Assembly: GCA_001001555.1 (NCBI GenBank)
Contig: LCKS01000003.1
Location: 1 to 51,957 of the forward strand
DNA from: Candidatus Amesbacteria bacterium GW2011_GWC2_45_19
Lineage (GTDB): Bacteria > Patescibacteriota > Microgenomatia > CAZETR01 > Amesbacteraceae
Length of the DNA stretch: 51,957 nt
Direction: 5' to 3'
Shown: positions 13,959 to 22,724 of the stretch, one piece after another
Numbering within the stretch: position 1 is the stretch's first letter
Layout of the letters: each line of letters begins with the position of its first letter
Made by a program: the position numbers and the translations under genes
The notes under the pieces: generated by a model
What the model was told of the DNA's origin: nothing
Database searches by the model: none
Seen by the model: the letters and a program-made list of their open reading frames with translations, nothing else

Positions 13959-15883
13959 GCAGGAATAATTTTATCTTTTTCTACCAGCTCTTTCAATAAG
14001 GGAAGTTTATCCAGGTCAGGCAGGAGCTTTTCGGCGGCGGCGCGGGCGGCGGGAATGAGGGAAAAATCCTCATACTTGGCGATTTTAAAATTGGTCAGGC
14101 CGTGCTGGGAAGTGCCGTAGATATCACCGGCTCCGCGTAATTTAAGATCGATTTCGGCCAGTTCGGCGCCCGAGTGGTGAGTTTCCAGGGCCTTGAGGCG
14201 GGGCGAGGGAATGTCTGAAAATAATAGGCAGTATGATTGGACATTACTTCTGCCCACCCGGCCCCGCAGCTGGTGCAGCTGGGCCAGACCGAAACGTTCG
14301 GCGCCTTCGATGACCATAATAGTCGCGGTGGGAATGTCCAGGCCTACTTCGACTACCGGAGTGGCCACTAAAATGCCATACTCCCCTGCCCTGAACTTGG
14401 CTATAACCTGCTCTTTGTCTTTGGGTTTTAGTTTGCCGTGAAGTAAACCTAGTTTGGAATCCGAAAATATTTTTTCTAATTTAGTAAATTCTGCTTTGGC
14501 AGCTTTGACCGTAGTTAAAGATTCACTTTCCTCTATGAACGGACAAACTACAAAGATTTGAGATTTGAGATTTGAGATTTGAGATTTTATCCAGTTGTAA
14601 GCCGCTTCCCGCTTGGATTCGGGGACGACCCAGGTTTTGACGGGAATGCGGCCGGGGACGGAGTCCAAGATAGACAGGTCTAAGTCGCCATAGAGAGTGA
14701 GGGCGACGGTGCGGGGAATAGGGGTGGCGGTCATGGTTAATATGTGGGGAGAGTCGCCTTTGGCAGCAGCCAGGGCGCGTTGAGCCACGCCGAAGCGATG
14801 CTGCTCGTCGATAACAACTAGACCAACTTTATCTAATTGAAGTTTGTCTGACAGAAGAGCATGTGTCCCCACTAAAATTTTAAATTTTAAATTTGAAATT
14901 TTAAATTGTGAGGTTACGAGACCGATGTCAACGCCAAAAGGTTTGAAAAGAGATGATAAAGTCTGATGATGCTGGGAAGCTAGTATCTGGGTAGGGGCCA
15001 AAAGAAGAGTTTGCAAGCCGTTGAGATGAGCGATATAAGCGGCGATGGCGGCCACCACTGTTTTACCAGATCCCACGTCACCCTCTAGAAGCCGGTTCAT
15101 GGGATGCGTTTCGGATAGATCGGATAATATTTCTTTGATAGCTTGATTTTGGGAGGAAGTGAGGGTAAAAGGCAGGTTGGCTATAAACTGCAGGACTTTT
15201 TCTTGGTCCACGGTAAAAGGGTGAGACAGCTGGGTAGATTGCCATTCCTGTTTGTGTTTGAGGGCTGACAGTTGCAGTAAAAACAGCTCATCAAAAGCCA
15301 AATTTTTTTTAGCAGGCTCCACCAGTTCCGGTGAATAGGGGAGATGAACTTGATGGAGAGCGGCCGAATGCAGAGGGGAAATATCAGGAAGAGAAGTCAG
15401 GACGTTTTGGATTTTGGCCCGCAGCCATTTGGATGACAATCCGGCGGTTTCCGGATAAATTGGCACAAGCCCGGCCGAACTTTCTCCAATTTCATACTCC
15501 GGGGAGATTAAGGCGGGTTTGCGGTTAAAAAAATCTACCTTGCCGTATAAAGTAACTTGATCACCATCAGAAAAAACCTGGGACAAATACATCTGGTTGA
15601 ACCAGATGACGGGTAAGGTTCCGGAGCTGTCGGTAACTGTGGCGGTCTGCAGGCGCTTGCCGTTTTTGGTAAAAACATTGATGACCCGGCTGATGCGGCC
15701 AATGATGGTTAAGGTCTCCCCTACTTGGACGGCCGCGGCGGGACTGATTAAGCGGCGGTCTTGGTAACGGAAAGGCAGGTGATACAGCAGATCGAAGACA
15801 GTATAGATATCTAGCTTGGCCAATTTTTTGGCCATGATAGTGCCCACGCCGGTGATTGATGTGACGGGTGAGGTGAGGTTCAT
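13955..15883 (-). CDS. recG: ATP-dependent DNA helicase RecG
   Basis: 642 residues. Wedge/OB domain at the N-terminus (ITGVGTIMAKKLAKLDIYTV, HLPFRYQDRR). Helicase motif I is GDVGSGKTVVAAIAA, motif II is IDEQHRFG, then TATPIPRT and the motif VI region QLRGRVGRS. RecG remodels stalled forks and Holliday junctions. Two AT-rich repeat-encoded inserts interrupt loops: KISNLKFKI near residue 328 and QISNLKSQI near residue 434. Length is slightly under the usual 680-700. It follows a 33-residue membrane peptide by overlapping ATGA and is followed by rpmF in the same way. Confidence 0.95.
   Translation of the reverse strand: MNLTSPVTSITGVGTIMAKKLAKLDIYTVFDLLYHLPFRYQDRRLISPAAAVQVGETLTIIGRISRVINVFTKNGKRLQTATVTDSSGTLPVIWFNQMYLSQVFSDGDQVTLYGKVDFFNRKPALISPEYEIGESSAGLVPIYPETAGLSSKWLRAKIQNVLTSLPDISPLHSAALHQVHLPYSPELVEPAKKNLAFDELFLLQLSALKHKQEWQSTQLSHPFTVDQEKVLQFIANLPFTLTSSQNQAIKEILSDLSETHPMNRLLEGDVGSGKTVVAAIAAYIAHLNGLQTLLLAPTQILASQHHQTLSSLFKPFGVDIGLVTSQFKISNLKFKILVGTHALLSDKLQLDKVGLVVIDEQHRFGVAQRALAAAKGDSPHILTMTATPIPRTVALTLYGDLDLSILDSVPGRIPVKTWVVPESKREAAYNWIKSQISNLKSQIFVVCPFIEESESLTTVKAAKAEFTKLEKIFSDSKLGLLHGKLKPKDKEQVIAKFRAGEYGILVATPVVEVGLDIPTATIMVIEGAERFGLAQLHQLRGRVGRSNVQSYCLLFSDIPSPRLKALETHHSGAELAEIDLKLRGAGDIYGTSQHGLTNFKIAKYEDFSLIPAARAAAEKLLPDLDKLPLLKELVEKDKIIPA
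14554..14588. repeat. AT-rich heptamer repeat inside recG
   Basis: Several tandem copies of agatttg, read in frame as SQISNLKSQI. Similar sequence recurs at 14875-14908 and in pheS. Confidence 0.7.
14875..14908. repeat. AT-rich repeat inside recG, second copy
   Basis: Alternating taaattt/gaaattt units, read in frame as FKISNLKFKI. Confidence 0.65.
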
Positions 15884-15981
15884 CTGATGATATACGGCAA
15901 TATTGTTCCCAAAATGAGAGCCAGAGACGAGATGATGATCAGAATGGTCCAGATTTTTCTTTGTTTGCGGTTTAAGATCAT
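15880..15981 (-). CDS. 33-residue membrane peptide before recG
   Basis: MILNRKQRKIWTIL followed by a single hydrophobic helix to ...LPYIIR. A basic cytoplasmic head and one transmembrane span are clear. Its stop overlaps the recG start (AGATGA), and a TATAAT lies 7 bases before its ATG, so it is the leaderless first cistron of peptide-recG-rpmF. Function unknown. It could also serve as a leader whose translation controls recG. Confidence 0.65.
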   Translation of the reverse strand: MILNRKQRKIWTILIIISSLALILGTILPYIIR

Positions 15982-15987
15982 ATAGAA

Positions 15988-15994
15988 TATTATA
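15988..15994. promoter_or_regulatory. overlapping divergent -10 boxes
   Basis: TATAAT (minus, 15994-15989) sits 7 bases before the recG-operon peptide. On the plus strand TATTAT (15988-15993) sits 5 bases before the PBP start. The two promoters share the same bases, so firing should be mutually exclusive. Confidence 0.55.
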
Positions 15995-15998
15995 GCTT

Positions 15999-18230
15999 AT
16001 GATGTTGAGGCGGGTGAGAGGGTGGAGGTCGCGGGTGGGGGTGACGCTGGCAGGCTTGGTTTTTGCAGGAGTAGTGATGGGAATGGTCGGGATCTTGGGG
16101 CTATTTGCTTATTACGCTAAAGATTTGCCAAACCCGGACAAGATCGTGCGGCGGGAGGGATTTGCCACCAAGATTTACGATAGAAATGGGAAACTGTTGT
16201 ATGATGTGTTTTCCGGAGCCAGGCGCAACCCGGTGGATATTAATCAGGTGCCGCTGACGGTCAAACAGGCCACGATTGCCATTGAAGACAAGAATTTTTA
16301 TAAACACGGCGGGTTTGACGTGGGAGGAATTTTGCGGGGGGCCTTCAGAAGTATATTTTTGGGCAGACTTCAAGGAGGATCGACGTTGACCCAACAATTA
16401 GTAAAGAACGTTTTATTGACGCGGCAAAGAACTATCACCCGCAAACTGAAAGAATTTATTTTGACGGTCCAGGTGGAACGCAAATACACCAAAGACCAGA
16501 TATTGCAGATGTATTTGAATGAGGCGCCTTACGGAGGGACGGCCTGGGGAATTGCCACGGCGGCGGATATGTATTTTGGCAAATCTGTAGATCAGTTGTC
16601 CTTACCGGAGGCGGTGATTCTGGCGGGATTGCCCCAATCGCCCAGCCGGTATTCGCCGGACGCGGGAACGCTGTACGTGGACCGAGGCAAGGAAGTGTTG
16701 CGGCGGATGCGGGAGGACGAATATATTACCAGGAGTCAGGAGTTAGAAGTTAGTAGTCAGTTGGTAAAAGTGCAGTTTGCCACCCAGTCAGGACTGCTTA
16801 AAGCTCCGCATTTTGTGTTTTACGTAAAAGACCAGTTAATTGCCAGATATGGGGAAAAGCAGGTGGAGGAAGGAGGATTGCGGGTGACAACGACTTTGGA
16901 CTTGGGATTGCAGGAAACTGCCCAGGCGGCGGTGACGGAAGAAGTAGGTAAAGTAAAAAATCTGAAAATTTCTAACGGGGTAGCCGTGGTTATTGATCCT
17001 AAAACGGGGCAAATTCTGGCCATGGTAGGCAGCAAAGGCTGGAGCGATCCCACTTATGACGGGAAGTTTAACGTGACGACGGCTAGCCGCCAGCCGGGAT
17101 CGGCTATCAAACCGGTGGTGTATTTGACGGGATTGCGCAAGGGCTATACGGCGTCCACGTTGCTCATGGATACGAAAACTTCTTTTCCGGGGGGAGATAA
17201 ACCGGAATATGTGCCGGAAAATTATGACGGGAAATTCAGAGGACCGATATTGGTAAGAGAAGCCTTGGGAAATTCCATTAACGTGCCGGCGGTCAAGATG
17301 CTGTCGCTGGTAGGAATAAAAGACATGCTGGAAGTGGCCTATGACATGGGGTTGACGACGCTTAAACCCACGGCGGAGACTTTGGCCCGGGTAGGATTGT
17401 CCGTAGCTTTGGGTGGAGGGGAGGTAAAGCCGCTGGAACTGGTGAGTGCGTATAGCGCTTTTGCCAACGGCGGCCAGCGGGTGGAGCCGGTGGCCATTTT
17501 GCAGGTGACGGACGGACAGGGGCGGGTGCTGGAAGAATGGAGGGATGGGTTTCATCGACAGGTGGCCATGCCTGAAGAAGCCTTTATTATTTCCTCGATT
17601 TTGTCTGATTCGAAAGCCCGGGACATCACATTTGGTCCCCGGTCGCTCATTAATATTCCCGGGCGGACGATTGCGGTCAAAACCGGAACGACCAATGACA
17701 AGCGGGACAACTGGACCGTCGGTTGGACGCCGTCGGTGGTGGTGGGGGTGTGGGTGGGGAACAACGATAATTCGTCGATGAAAGAAGTGGCCAGCGGCGT
17801 AACCGGGGCGGCGCCTATTTGGCGCAGAATAATTTTGCAGGCTTTGAAAGATAAGGGGGATGAACCGTTTGCTGTTCCTGGTGGAATAGTGGCTTTAGAA
17901 GTGGACAAGATTTCAGGTTACCGGGCCCATGACGGCTTTGAGGCTAAACAGGAATATTTTATTAAGGGCACGGAGCCGACGGCGGACGATCCAATACACA
18001 AAAAGGTTAAGAATTGCGCCGGGGAAGAAAAAGAATATTACTTTTTCAAAGAAGAAGACCCCAAGTGGCAAGAGGGAATACTAAATTGGTTAAAAGACCA
18101 AGGTGATGAGAAATATCATCCGCCGACCGAACCCTGCCCGTCCCCTACTCCAACTCCCCAGCCTTCGCCTACGGCTACGGCGGGCACAGCGACGCCCACA
18201 CCGGAACCAACACCGTCTCCCACTCCATAA
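15999..18230 (+). CDS. class A penicillin-binding protein (PBP1A-like)
   Basis: 743 residues: N-terminal membrane anchor, then a GT51 glycosyltransferase (IEDKNFYKHGGFD, QGGSTLTQQLVKN, RKLKEFILTVQVERKYTKDQ). A transpeptidase domain follows, with SxxK (PGSAIKPVVY), SxN (GNSINVP) and KTG (AVKTGTTNDKRDNW). It polymerises and cross-links peptidoglycan. The C-terminus is a Pro-Thr-rich tail. Two adjacent ATGs (15999 and 16002) are possible. The promoter overlaps that of the recG unit on the other strand. All expected catalytic residues appear present. Confidence 0.94.
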   Translation: MMLRRVRGWRSRVGVTLAGLVFAGVVMGMVGILGLFAYYAKDLPNPDKIVRREGFATKIYDRNGKLLYDVFSGARRNPVDINQVPLTVKQATIAIEDKNFYKHGGFDVGGILRGAFRSIFLGRLQGGSTLTQQLVKNVLLTRQRTITRKLKEFILTVQVERKYTKDQILQMYLNEAPYGGTAWGIATAADMYFGKSVDQLSLPEAVILAGLPQSPSRYSPDAGTLYVDRGKEVLRRMREDEYITRSQELEVSSQLVKVQFATQSGLLKAPHFVFYVKDQLIARYGEKQVEEGGLRVTTTLDLGLQETAQAAVTEEVGKVKNLKISNGVAVVIDPKTGQILAMVGSKGWSDPTYDGKFNVTTASRQPGSAIKPVVYLTGLRKGYTASTLLMDTKTSFPGGDKPEYVPENYDGKFRGPILVREALGNSINVPAVKMLSLVGIKDMLEVAYDMGLTTLKPTAETLARVGLSVALGGGEVKPLELVSAYSAFANGGQRVEPVAILQVTDGQGRVLEEWRDGFHRQVAMPEEAFIISSILSDSKARDITFGPRSLINIPGRTIAVKTGTTNDKRDNWTVGWTPSVVVGVWVGNNDNSSMKEVASGVTGAAPIWRRIILQALKDKGDEPFAVPGGIVALEVDKISGYRAHDGFEAKQEYFIKGTEPTADDPIHKKVKNCAGEEKEYYFFKEEDPKWQEGILNWLKDQGDEKYHPPTEPCPSPTPTPQPSPTATAGTATPTPEPTPSPTP

Positions 18231-18243
18231 TTGACAAGGTTGT

Positions 18244-18249
18244 TACAAT
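18244..18249 (+). promoter_or_regulatory. extended -10 promoter, leaderless GTG
   Basis: TGTTACAAT, with the hexamer ending 7 bases before GTG 18257. Confidence 0.5.
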
Positions 18250-18256
18250 GGATTGA

Positions 18257-18574
18257 GTGACAAGGAGACAATTTCCCACTGCTGGCACCGCGGGCGGCTT
18301 GCATCACGAGCGGGCAAGTTTCAGGTCGGGGTGGGGCAAAGCGGGAGAATTAATCAAGAGCAGAGTGTATCACGGAGATATGCCGGCGGAAGATGCCCTC
18401 CTTTTAATTAGATGGTATTCTATTAGAACGGCTCTGTTTTGGGAAGGAGACAGGGATGAATTTAAGCAAAAGGAGAAGGAGTTTAACGCAGCTATTCCCG
18501 AGAATGCCTCGAATGAGTTGTTTAATGCTTTGAGATTGATTACGGGGTACATGAACCGGAATGGCACTAAATGA
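18257..18574 (+). CDS. hypothetical 105-residue protein
   Basis: Starts at GTG. The N-terminal 30 residues are Gly/Arg-rich and possibly disordered; the rest is helical (LIKSRVYHGDMPAEDALLLI, RWYSIRTALFWEGDRDEFKQ). No family recognised. The 3' end overlaps pheT on the opposite strand by 8 bases. The start is supported by the extended -10 seven bases upstream; a downstream start within the helical part cannot be excluded. Confidence 0.5.
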   Translation: MTRRQFPTAGTAGGLHHERASFRSGWGKAGELIKSRVYHGDMPAEDALLLIRWYSIRTALFWEGDRDEFKQKEKEFNAAIPENASNELFNALRLITGYMNRNGTK

Positions 18575-20366
18575 GGGATTCTAGTTTTTGACGGATAGGA
18601 GCGATGTCTGTGGAAGAAAGTTGTTTTTTAGGATCGTGGTAAGTGAGGCGGAGGGTAAGTTTGTTTTCAAACTTATCTATAAGTTCGATTTGATTAATTA
18701 AACTGCTGATTTTTTTGATGCGGGCGACGATGGCGGCATAATTGCCGGTATAGGCCACATTGATATCTTCGATGATGGGGGGAAATTGAGAGATAATCGA
18801 GTAGGGATTGGTAAAACGCGGGAGCTGGGGTAAGAGTTGATCGACATTAATTTCTGCGCAAAAGATATTTTTCTGGGCAGTAATTTGAGGTTTAAGAGCG
18901 GTTCCTAAAAGCGCGGCTAGTTTTTGTATAACTCCGGTGAGGTCCTGAAGACGGACTTTGAGACTAGCGACACCAATCCCAAGCATCAAGCTTTCGGAGA
19001 ATTTGCTTTTGGATTTGCAGAAAACCTTGCCGATTTCAAAGATGGCTACCCGCGGTTGGTTGAAATTGAGCCAGCGGGTGGCGTATTGGGATAGCCCGGG
19101 CATAAGGCTGGTGCGCAGAACAGCGGCATCCGGGTCCGGGGGGTTGACGAGCCTAGCTGACGCGGGCGTGGCGAAACGGTTGCTAATGATAGGTAAGGTA
19201 ATAACCTCATTTAGACCGAGGGAGATAAGATGACGGCGCAGTTTTTCCTGGATAGAATATGAAGGGTAGGTTTGAGGAGCGGGGATGGCGCCGGAGAGCG
19301 GAGTTGAAGGAATGCGGTCGTATCCGTGAAGGCGCAAAACTTCTTCGACTAAATCTGCCGATTGTTCAATATCGGTGCGGAAAGAAGGGACGGTAACTTT
19401 GGGCAAAGCCACCTGGAATTCCAGACGGGCGAGAATGCCGGAAATTTCTGACGGGGGGATGTTGATTCCTCCTAGACGGACAACTTCTGCCGGGTCAAAA
19501 TTGATGACGACTTGACTTGGGGTTTGAGGATAGTAATCGGAAACTAAGCTGGTGGATTTGGCAGAGGCCAGTTCTTGAAGTAAGTAATAAGCCCTTTCTA
19601 AAGCCCAGATGACTTGAGCGGGGTGTAATAATTTTTCGTGGCGGGTGGAAGCGTCGGTAGTGATCTTTAGGCGGCGGGCGCAGCGGCGGCAATTGGCTTG
19701 ATTATAAACTGCCGATTCTAGGAGAATTTCGGTAGTGTGGTCAGTAACTTTGGAATGCAGGCCGCCGATCATGGTTAAAGCTTGGGGTTTTTCGGCGTCG
19801 CAGATAACTAAATCCTCTGATGTTAAATAAAGAACCTGGCCTTGGTGGATGGTGTGAAACTTTTCGCCTTTTTTGGCCCGGCGCAAAATGAGCCGGCGGC
19901 CTGACAGCTGGTCCAGGGCAAAGGCGTGCAGAGGCTGTCCAGTTTCGATCATGACATAGTTGGTAATATCTACGACATTATTGATGGCGGGCACGCCCCA
20001 GGCGGCTAAACGTTCGACCAGCCATGACGGAGAGGGTCTGACCTTAACCGCCAGGGTAAATCCGGTGTAACGAGTGACCAAGTCAGAGGCGGATTGGTCT
20101 ACGTTGACCAGAGGCGATTTTTTGTCTGTTTTTGGCAATGGAGTTGTGGGTGGAGACTGGAGACGGGTGTTAAAAATGGCCGCTACTTCGCGGGCCACAC
20201 CCACCAACCCCAGCATATCCGGCCTGTTGCCCCTAAGTTCCAGATCGATGCCGTTGGCGATAGTCTTGTCCAACATGTGCCCGACGGAAGTCAGTTTGTC
20301 CGTCAAATCGGAGACACGGGTGGGCAATTTGACGTACTCGGATAACCATTTGAGAGGAACAATCAT
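18567..20366 (-). CDS. pheT: phenylalanyl-tRNA synthetase beta subunit (lacks OB domain)
   Basis: 599 residues against about 790-800 in most bacteria. MIVPLKWLSEYVKLP is joined almost directly to LELRGNRPDMLGLVGVAREV, so the roughly 110-residue OB-fold tRNA-binding domain normally between them is missing. The B3/B4 editing-like domain (NNVVDITNYVMIETGQPLHA), B5 and core follow. A C-terminal FDX-ACB domain (FPPIIEDINVAY) that binds the tRNA anticodon stem is also present. It overlaps pheS by ATGA. The stop region overlaps a plus-strand hypothetical gene. Confidence 0.94.
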   Translation of the reverse strand: MIVPLKWLSEYVKLPTRVSDLTDKLTSVGHMLDKTIANGIDLELRGNRPDMLGLVGVAREVAAIFNTRLQSPPTTPLPKTDKKSPLVNVDQSASDLVTRYTGFTLAVKVRPSPSWLVERLAAWGVPAINNVVDITNYVMIETGQPLHAFALDQLSGRRLILRRAKKGEKFHTIHQGQVLYLTSEDLVICDAEKPQALTMIGGLHSKVTDHTTEILLESAVYNQANCRRCARRLKITTDASTRHEKLLHPAQVIWALERAYYLLQELASAKSTSLVSDYYPQTPSQVVINFDPAEVVRLGGINIPPSEISGILARLEFQVALPKVTVPSFRTDIEQSADLVEEVLRLHGYDRIPSTPLSGAIPAPQTYPSYSIQEKLRRHLISLGLNEVITLPIISNRFATPASARLVNPPDPDAAVLRTSLMPGLSQYATRWLNFNQPRVAIFEIGKVFCKSKSKFSESLMLGIGVASLKVRLQDLTGVIQKLAALLGTALKPQITAQKNIFCAEINVDQLLPQLPRFTNPYSIISQFPPIIEDINVAYTGNYAAIVARIKKISSLINQIELIDKFENKLTLRLTYHDPKKQLSSTDIAPIRQKLESLI

Positions 20367-21361
20367 ATTTTATATATGAGATCGCCGTTGTATAAAGCCC
20401 GGATGTCTCTCAGACCATAACGGGTCATGACAATGCGGTCCAGACCCATACCCCAGGCAAATCCGGAATATTTACGTGGGTCAAGGCCGACTTTTTTGAA
20501 CATGTTAGGGTGAATCATGCCGGCCCCTAACATTTCGATCCAGCCGCGGTTTTTGCAGACGGCGCACCCCCGGCCTTTGCAGAATTCGCAATCGGTGTCT
20601 ACACCGACTCCCGGTTCGACTTCGGGGTAATACTTGCAGCGGAAGCGGGTTTTTCGATTAGGTCCGAAAAACTTTTTGACAAAAGTGTCTAGAGTCCACT
20701 TGAGATTGGCCAGGGTGATCCCCTCTCCGACAGCGACTCCTTGGTATTGATAAAACATCATGTGGTTGCTGGCGTTGACGTTTTCGTAGCGGTATGACTT
20801 GCCGGGAAAGACGAAACGGTAGGGAGGCTGGTGGTCGGCTAGAATATGGGCTTCGACAGAACTGGTGTGAGTGCGCAAAAGCACATCCGGTTCGCGCAGA
20901 TATAGGGAATCCTGAAGATTACGGGCCGGATGATCGGGAGGAAGATTCAGCCGGTTGTAGTTGAATTCGTCATTCTCAATTTCCGGACCATCCGCTACGG
21001 AAAAGCCCAGAGACTGAAAGATGTCATTCATTTCTTCAGCCACAGCGGAGATGGGATGGGGCAAACCGACGGCGATGGGAGTGCCCGGAAGAGTGAGGTC
21101 CTCCTTAATTTCTAATTTCAAATTTCTAATTTCTAATTTCGAATTTAGAGCATCGGTAATGGCGGTTTTGGCGTCGTTGAACAGCTGGCCGATTTCAGAG
21201 CGTTCTTCCGGAGTTAATTTTGGCAGCTCTTTGGCTGCTTCTGCCAGCGCTCCCTTTTTGCCCAGATAGTGAGTGCGCAGGTTTTCTAGCTCTTCGGGAT
21301 TAGTGGCCTGAATAATCTGGGCCAGGGCCTCATTTTTTAAATTCTGGAGTTTCTCCCGCAT
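20363..21361 (-). CDS. pheS: phenylalanyl-tRNA synthetase alpha subunit
   Basis: 332 residues, class II synthetase catalytic subunit: coiled-coil arm, motif 2 region (RTHTSSVEAH...PGKSYRYENVNASNHMMFYQ) and motif 3 (AWGMGLDRIVMTRYGLRDIR). A four-cysteine cluster (CEFCKGRGCAVC) precedes GWIEMLGAGMIHP and probably binds zinc. Residues about 72-86 (SKLEIRNLKLEIKED) are encoded by an AT-rich repeat inserted between the arm and the catalytic core. TATAAT lies 6 bases before the ATG. It forms the (PheS-PheT)2 enzyme with the next gene. Confidence 0.95.
   Translation of the reverse strand: MREKLQNLKNEALAQIIQATNPEELENLRTHYLGKKGALAEAAKELPKLTPEERSEIGQLFNDAKTAITDALNSKLEIRNLKLEIKEDLTLPGTPIAVGLPHPISAVAEEMNDIFQSLGFSVADGPEIENDEFNYNRLNLPPDHPARNLQDSLYLREPDVLLRTHTSSVEAHILADHQPPYRFVFPGKSYRYENVNASNHMMFYQYQGVAVGEGITLANLKWTLDTFVKKFFGPNRKTRFRCKYYPEVEPGVGVDTDCEFCKGRGCAVCKNRGWIEMLGAGMIHPNMFKKVGLDPRKYSGFAWGMGLDRIVMTRYGLRDIRALYNGDLIYKI
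21106..21147. repeat. AT-rich repeat inside pheS
   Basis: Repeated aatttctaatttc-like units encode EIRNLKLEI in frame; same type as the two recG repeats. Confidence 0.7.
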
Positions 21362-21367
21362 GAAGAG

Positions 21368-21373
21368 ATTATA
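21368..21373 (-). promoter_or_regulatory. pheS -10 box
   Basis: TATAAT, 6 bases before ATG 21361. Confidence 0.5.
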
Positions 21374-21375
21374 CT

Positions 21376-21669
21376 TTAAGCGGCGGCTGCTCCAAAAGTA
21401 GCAATTTCAAGTTTTTCGATGCGGTCCGTGCGATCGCTCATTTGGCCGGAAAGGACTGTTTGTTCCTCGTCGAACTTTTTGAATTGACCGGCGATGTCTG
21501 TTAGTTGGGTAATAACCGTGTCAACCTTTTGTTCTAAACCGTCAAATCTTTGTTCTAAACCGTCAAATCTTTGTTCTAAACCGTCAAATCTTTGTTCTAA
21601 AGGCTCAAGTGCGGAATGGATTTCTTCTTTAACAACGTCTCTAATGATTTGGCGAGTGATGGAGGGCAT
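21376..21669 (-). CDS. coiled-coil repeat protein, 97 residues
   Basis: Contains three copies of the heptad GLEQRFD plus a fourth variant (GLEQKVD), a strong coiled coil from residue about 15 to 85. No transmembrane segment or enzyme motif. It lies between rplT and pheS in the thrS-to-pheT string. It resembles in style the 116-residue coiled-coil gene at 24452. Likely an oligomerising scaffold or tail-like protein; function unknown. Repeat number is expected to vary between strains. Confidence 0.6.
   Translation of the reverse strand: MPSITRQIIRDVVKEEIHSALEPLEQRFDGLEQRFDGLEQRFDGLEQKVDTVITQLTDIAGQFKKFDEEQTVLSGQMSDRTDRIEKLEIATFGAAAA
21539..21601. repeat. 21-bp tandem repeat, three units
   Basis: Three identical copies of ccgtcaaatctttgttctaa(a), each encoding one coiled-coil heptad of the surrounding gene. 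Confidence 0.9.
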
Positions 21670-21678
21670 GGATTTACT

Positions 21679-22017
21679 CTAAACTTTGAGTTTAACCTTG
21701 TCAACGATCTGTTTAAAGGTTTCGGGTTGGCGGACGGCCAGGTCAGCCAGAATTTTGCGGTCCAGGCCGGTTTTAGCAAGGTGAGGCATGAATTTGGAAT
21801 AAGTTAGTCCAAGAGCCCGGAGGGCGGCGTTGAGGCGAATGATCCAGGTGCGGCGGAGATCGCGGCGGCGCAGGCGGCGGCCAAAGAAAGCGTATTGGCC
21901 GGCGTGGATGGTCGCTTCGTGAGCGACCTTGTACAGCCGGTGTTTAGTCATGCGGTAACCCTTGGCTAATTTAAGAACCTTATTATGCCGTTGGCGGCGG
22001 GGGGATTTGACACGCAT
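21679..22017 (-). CDS. rplT: 50S ribosomal protein L20
   Basis: 112 residues: [20 protein letters not shown] (basic N-terminal tail), then [20 protein letters not shown] and a C-terminal globular part ending in [14 protein letters not shown]. Binds 23S rRNA early in 50S assembly. It follows rpmI by one base in the infC-rpmI-rplT order. No L20-binding leader upstream of infC is apparent. Confidence 0.96.
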   Translation of the reverse strand: MRVKSPRRQRHNKVLKLAKGYRMTKHRLYKVAHEATIHAGQYAFFGRRLRRRDLRRTWIIRLNAALRALGLTYSKFMPHLAKTGLDRKILADLAVRQPETFKQIVDKVKLKV

Positions 22018-22018
22018 A

Positions 22019-22213
22019 TTATTTACCTAAAATTAACTTAATTTTACGAGCTCGAACTACGGGAAGTAACTTAACTTTTTTGTAGCGGCGGCGCGCTTGG
22101 GCTGATTTGTGGGAGCGCAGATGGCCGCGGAAAGAACTGCGGTGCAGAACTTTGCCGCGGGCGGTAACGCGAAAACGCTTGGAAATAGATTTTTTAGTTT
22201 TTAGTTTTGGCAT
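22019..22213 (-). CDS. rpmI: 50S ribosomal protein L35
   Basis: 64 residues, [20 protein letters not shown] with a basic body, the L35 family. The start lies 20 bases inside the end of infC, so translation is likely coupled. Confidence 0.95.
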   Translation of the reverse strand: MPKLKTKKSISKRFRVTARGKVLHRSSFRGHLRSHKSAQARRRYKKVKLLPVVRARKIKLILGK

Positions 22214-22724
22214 TTTTGATGGGTGATAAGGTAGCTATATATTGGCGGCCGAACCATTTGGGTTGCTGGTCGACGGCGGAAATATCGGAAAGCAACTGGA
22301 AAGCGCGCTGCATGATTTTATCGCCAAATTCTTTGTGGCCTAATTGGCGGCCGACGAATTTGACAGCGACGCGCAGTTTGTGGCCGTCTGTAAGAAATTC
22401 ACGTCCCCGGTTAATTTTAACCGAAAAATCGTTTTCGGCCATGAATGGGGTAAGGCGGATTTCTTTGAGATCGACCTTTTTTTGGGTAGATTTAGCGGCC
22501 CGTTCTTTCTTGGACAGCTGGTATTGAAATTTTTTGTAATCAATCAGCTTAACTACGGGAGGGACCGCTAGAGGCGCGATTTCAACCGCGTCTACCCCAG
22601 CTGTTTTGGCTTGGGAAAGTGCTTCTTCGCGAGCGACAACTCCGACTTGGGTTCCGTCTTCCCGCAGCAGGCGCACCTCCTTGGCTTGGATTTGGGCGTT
22701 AGTGCGGTAATGTGTCGTACTCAC
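22194..22724 (-). CDS. infC: translation initiation factor IF-3
   Basis: 176 residues. The N-terminal domain begins YRTNAQIQAKEVRLLREDGT; the linker and C-terminal domain (LKEIRLTPFMAENDFSVKI, LRVAVKFVGRQLGHKEFG) follow. It monitors initiator tRNA and keeps subunits apart. The start codon is GTG overlapping the thrS stop by one base (TAGTG), which implies termination-reinitiation. With many leaderless mRNAs in this genome IF-3 activity is of interest, since IF-3 normally disfavours leaderless initiation. Confidence 0.95.
   Translation of the reverse strand: MSTTHYRTNAQIQAKEVRLLREDGTQVGVVAREEALSQAKTAGVDAVEIAPLAVPPVVKLIDYKKFQYQLSKKERAAKSTQKKVDLKEIRLTPFMAENDFSVKINRGREFLTDGHKLRVAVKFVGRQLGHKEFGDKIMQRAFQLLSDISAVDQQPKWFGRQYIATLSPIKNAKTKN

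Noticed and set aside
21539-21601. CRISPR array
   Set aside because: The 21-bp units are contiguous without spacers and encode heptads; no cas gene is present. No CRISPR array is seen anywhere in the window.
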